Below the pieces are notes generated by a model. The model worked only from the letters and a program-made list of their open reading frames with translations, did not search any database and had not been told where the DNA came from. From Nitrospirae bacterium GWC2_56_14 (GTDB taxonomy: Bacteria; Nitrospirota; UBA9217), in the NCBI GenBank assembly GCA_001803705.1, contig MHDY01000032.1:1-7506 (forward strand): a DNA stretch of 7,506 bases. The letters run 5' to 3'. Position 1 is the first letter of the stretch. Each line of letters begins with the position of its first letter. The position numbers and the translations under genes are program-made. This document shows positions 5,532 through 7,506 of this stretch, in pieces.

Positions 5532-6370
5532 AGATCATCACCACCATAGCCGAGATGCGGTCCCTTTCAGGATCGCACCGGATGCAGGGCAAGAAGCTCG
5601 GGTTCGTACCGACCATGGGGTTCCTGCACGAAGGCCATCTTTCGCTCATGGGCCGCGCGCGCCAGGAGAACGACATCGTTGTCGCAAGTATTTTCGTGAA
5701 CCCCACGCAGTTCGGGCCGAAAGAGGACCTGGACCGCTATCCCCGGGACGCTGCAGGAGACCAGGCAAAGTGCGAAACTTCCGGCGTCGATGTCCTCTTC
5801 ATGCCGCAGGTGTCGGAAATGTACCCGGAAAAGCCGGATGTTTTTGTTGCGGTCGAAGGAGTTTCGGAGGTCCTGGAAGGCGCTTTGCGGCCCGGTCATT
5901 TCCGGGGAGTGGCAACGGTCGTGGCAAAACTGTTCAACATCATACAGCCGCATCGCGCATATTTCGGCCAAAAGGACTTTCAGCAGTGCGTGGTGATCAA
6001 GCGCATGGTGGCCGGCTTGAATCTCGATGTCGAGGTTGCCGTGCTTCCCACGGTGCGTGAGCAGGACGGGCTTGCCATGAGCTCGCGGAACAGCTATCTG
6101 AGCGCGGAGGAACGGCGCGTTGCAAGCACGATCTGGCGCGCCTTGAGCGAAGGTGAGCGGTTGTTCCGGATCGGGCAGCGCGACGCGGTTGCTCTTCAGG
6201 GCGCGGTGCGCAGCATACTGCTCCAGCAACCGGGGATTTCGGTTGATTATGTCGAGATCGTCGATCCCGACGGTCTCAGATCGAAGGCGGTCGTCGAGGA
6301 CAGAACGTTGATATTAGTTGCAGTTCGTGTTGGCCGCACTCGGCTCATTGACAATCTGCAGTTCCTGTGA
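5528..6370 (+). CDS. panC: Pantothenate synthetase (pantoate--beta-alanine ligase)
   Basis: PanC (EC 6.3.2.1) joins pantoate and beta-alanine using ATP, via pantoyl-adenylate, to give pantothenate, the precursor of coenzyme A. At 280 residues it is full length for the family. Seen: GFVPTMGFLHEGHLSL (25-40) with M30 and the HIGH-like pair H34/H37; FVNPTQFGPKEDLDRYPR (56-73) with Q61 in the pantoate site; RPGHFRGVATVVAKLFNI (121-138); YFGQKDFQQ (145-153) with K149; and REQDGLAMSSRN (177-188), the KMSKS-like loop. The start must be ATG 5528, because a TGA in frame at 5504-5506 blocks extension and no other start codon lies between. AGAGG (5515-5519) is 8 nt upstream. Neither panB nor panD lies beside it in the window; they must be elsewhere or beyond. 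It is probably cotranscribed with the preceding genes. Confidence 0.97.
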   Translation: MKIITTIAEMRSLSGSHRMQGKKLGFVPTMGFLHEGHLSLMGRARQENDIVVASIFVNPTQFGPKEDLDRYPRDAAGDQAKCETSGVDVLFMPQVSEMYPEKPDVFVAVEGVSEVLEGALRPGHFRGVATVVAKLFNIIQPHRAYFGQKDFQQCVVIKRMVAGLNLDVEVAVLPTVREQDGLAMSSRNSYLSAEERRVASTIWRALSEGERLFRIGQRDAVALQGAVRSILLQQPGISVDYVEIVDPDGLRSKAVVEDRTLILVAVRVGRTRLIDNLQFL

Positions 6371-6374
6371 TACT
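6348..6374 (+). promoter_or_regulatory. Weak candidate promoter for the GAF-GGDEF gene
   Basis: A perfect TTGACA -35 box (6348-6353) lies in the end of panC. The best -10 match, GATACT (6369-6374), is 4 of 6 and keeps the conserved second A and last T, but the spacer is only 15 nt. Downstream, the 78-nt gap to the GGDEF gene gives room for a 5' leader. This is suggestive only. Confidence 0.25.
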
Positions 6375-6381
6375 TATACAA

Positions 6382-6410
6382 GGGGTTCGGTATCAAGTGC
6401 ATTCGACCCC
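6382..6410 (+). other. Small imperfect stem-loop between panC and the GGDEF gene
   Basis: GGGGT, a bulged T, then CG (6382-6389) pairs with CGACCCC (6404-6410) around a 14-nt loop. No T-run follows, so it is a poor terminator candidate. It may be a leader structure or chance. Confidence 0.3.
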
Positions 6411-6448
6411 CATAGGTTGCAGAAGCAGTCCTTTTCAGGGAGACGTCG

Positions 6449-7498
6449 ATGGCTGTACTAAAACTTAACGACCGGACCCTTGATATCCTTTCGACGGCAC
6501 GGTCAGTCGTTTCCCAGCTCGACCTTGACAAGGCTCTTGCCATGGTGCTCAAAAAGGCCATGGCGGTAACGAACACCACGGCAGGAAGCATTGCGCTCTA
6601 CACTCCCGCCACCGCAACCATGCGGATCTCGGCCTCCAGGGGCTTCTCCCGGCAGTTCCTGTCCAGCCGGGAATGGAAGGTCAGGCGAGGCGGCCTGACC
6701 GACAGGATCCTTAAGGCCCGCTGCGTCACGGTCATCAACGACACCACGAACGCTTCCTTCTTTTCCAATCCCCTGGTGGCGCGTGAAGGAATAAAATCGC
6801 TGGTTTGCGTGCCGCTCATCTTCTCCCAGGACATTGTCGGCATCCTCTATGTCGATGATTTTACGCCCAGGACCTTTTCCCCGTCCAGCATGCAGTCGCT
6901 CGAGATCCTTGCTTCCTTCGCATCGGTCGCGATCCACAACGCGCGGATGCATACCGAGATGAAGCAGCAGGCGAATACGGACAGCCTGACGGGTTTGTTC
7001 AACCGGCGGTGCTTCGAGAACATCCTGAGCAGGGAACTGCAGCGGGCCGAGCGGCACGGACGGGAATTTTCCCTGGCGCTCGTTGATGTGGATGACTTCA
7101 AGAAGTTCAACGATGTACACGGGCACCAGGCCGGGGACGCTGCGCTGGCAGCTCTCGGAGAGTCGATCCGCCTTGCGGTCCGGAGCACCGACCTGGCTTC
7201 GCGCTATGGCGGTGACGAGATGGTGATCATCCTGCCCGAGACGAACCTCGCCAAGGCGTACAACCTGTTCGCCAACAGGATCAGATACGAGATCGAAGAG
7301 GGCTTCATGCGGTTGTCAGGGGGGCGTTATTCGCTGTCGGTCACGATCGGTATCGCGTCCTATCCGCTTGACGGGATTACCGCCCGGGACCTTGTGCTGG
7401 CGGCGGACAAAGCGCTTATGGCAACGAAGAAAGAAAAACACACCCGCAAAATCGGCTGTTCGCGGCGCATCCCCGAATCGCTCATCGCGGCACCGTGA
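6449..7498 (+). CDS. GAF-GGDEF diguanylate cyclase with GGDEM active-site motif
   Basis: This 349-residue protein is cytosolic (no signal or membrane segment). Residues about 20-168 form a GAF sensor domain (TTAGSIALYTP, VVCVPLIF-like VCVPLIFSQDIVGILYVDD at 119-137, then the closing helix to IHNARMH). A short linker helix leads to the GGDEF domain (about 177-335), which opens with TDSLTGLFNRRCFE (177-190). D213 in LVDVDDFKKFND is the first metal ligand, N221 and D230 are substrate-side positions, and the signature at 254-258 reads GGDEM, not GGDEF. The inhibitory I-site R245-S-T-D248 stands five residues upstream as in product-inhibited cyclases. The protein likely makes c-di-GMP from two GTP upon a signal sensed by GAF. 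The key metal residue E257 and glycines are kept, so activity is likely despite the last-position change. ATG 6449 has AGGGAG at 6437-6442, 6 nt away. The 78-nt gap after panC suggests a separate unit. Confidence 0.94.
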   Translation: MAVLKLNDRTLDILSTARSVVSQLDLDKALAMVLKKAMAVTNTTAGSIALYTPATATMRISASRGFSRQFLSSREWKVRRGGLTDRILKARCVTVINDTTNASFFSNPLVAREGIKSLVCVPLIFSQDIVGILYVDDFTPRTFSPSSMQSLEILASFASVAIHNARMHTEMKQQANTDSLTGLFNRRCFENILSRELQRAERHGREFSLALVDVDDFKKFNDVHGHQAGDAALAALGESIRLAVRSTDLASRYGGDEMVIILPETNLAKAYNLFANRIRYEIEEGFMRLSGGRYSLSVTIGIASYPLDGITARDLVLAADKALMATKKEKHTRKIGCSRRIPESLIAAP

Positions 7499-7506
7499 TC
7501 GGAGCG

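Noticed and set aside
4951..5706. Long antisense ORF opposite the UPF0149-like gene and panC
   Set aside because: It spans two well-supported + strand genes, has no recognisable domain, and crosses the mini-ORF junction.
5503..6060. 185-codon + strand ORF overlapping panC
   Set aside because: It is a frame-shifted shadow of panC, Arg- and Gly-rich with no motifs, while panC motifs are complete.

Overview
The window is a moderately GC-rich bacterial chromosome segment. All supported genes lie on the + strand and are closely packed: the 3' end of dapB, a DsbC-type disulfide isomerase homologue, a fumarylacetoacetate hydrolase (FAH) family protein, dapL, folK, a deoxynucleoside kinase, a UPF0149/YecA-like protein, a 15-codon mini-ORF, panC, and a GAF-GGDEF diguanylate cyclase. 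DapL, a DsbC-like protein with an N-terminal CxxCH, short-unit intergenic inverted repeats and a soluble GAF-GGDEF protein together suggest an anaerobic Desulfobacterota- or Nitrospirota-like organism. This is an inference from gene content; the sequence alone does not fix the taxon.

Region 1 (1-3317) is built around lysine and peptidoglycan precursor synthesis. DapB makes tetrahydrodipicolinate, and DapL converts it in one step to LL-diaminopimelate, so the succinylase or acetylase branch is not needed. Between them sit two genes with no evident link to the pathway: an exported thiol-disulfide protein and a FAH-family enzyme.

Region 2 (3318-4656) holds folK, for folate synthesis, overlapping by 4 nt a deoxynucleoside kinase that likely salvages deoxynucleosides. 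Region 3 (4657-6370) holds the UPF0149-like gene, then a 15-codon ORF that overlaps both neighbours by ATGA, then panC for pantothenate synthesis. Region 4 (6371-7498) is a probably separate signalling gene for c-di-GMP.

Three of the longer spacers (after the FAH gene, dapL and the kinase gene) each hold a different inverted-repeat element built from short units: a 14-nt unit, a mixed element, and an 8-nt unit. One runs into the FAH coding sequence and supplies its last residues and stop codon. These repeats, the coupled mini-ORF and the CxxCH on the DsbC-like protein are the most unusual things here. I see no phage, transposase, CRISPR, tRNA or rRNA, and no convincing new multi-gene system. 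No gene-free stretch exceeds 300 bases.
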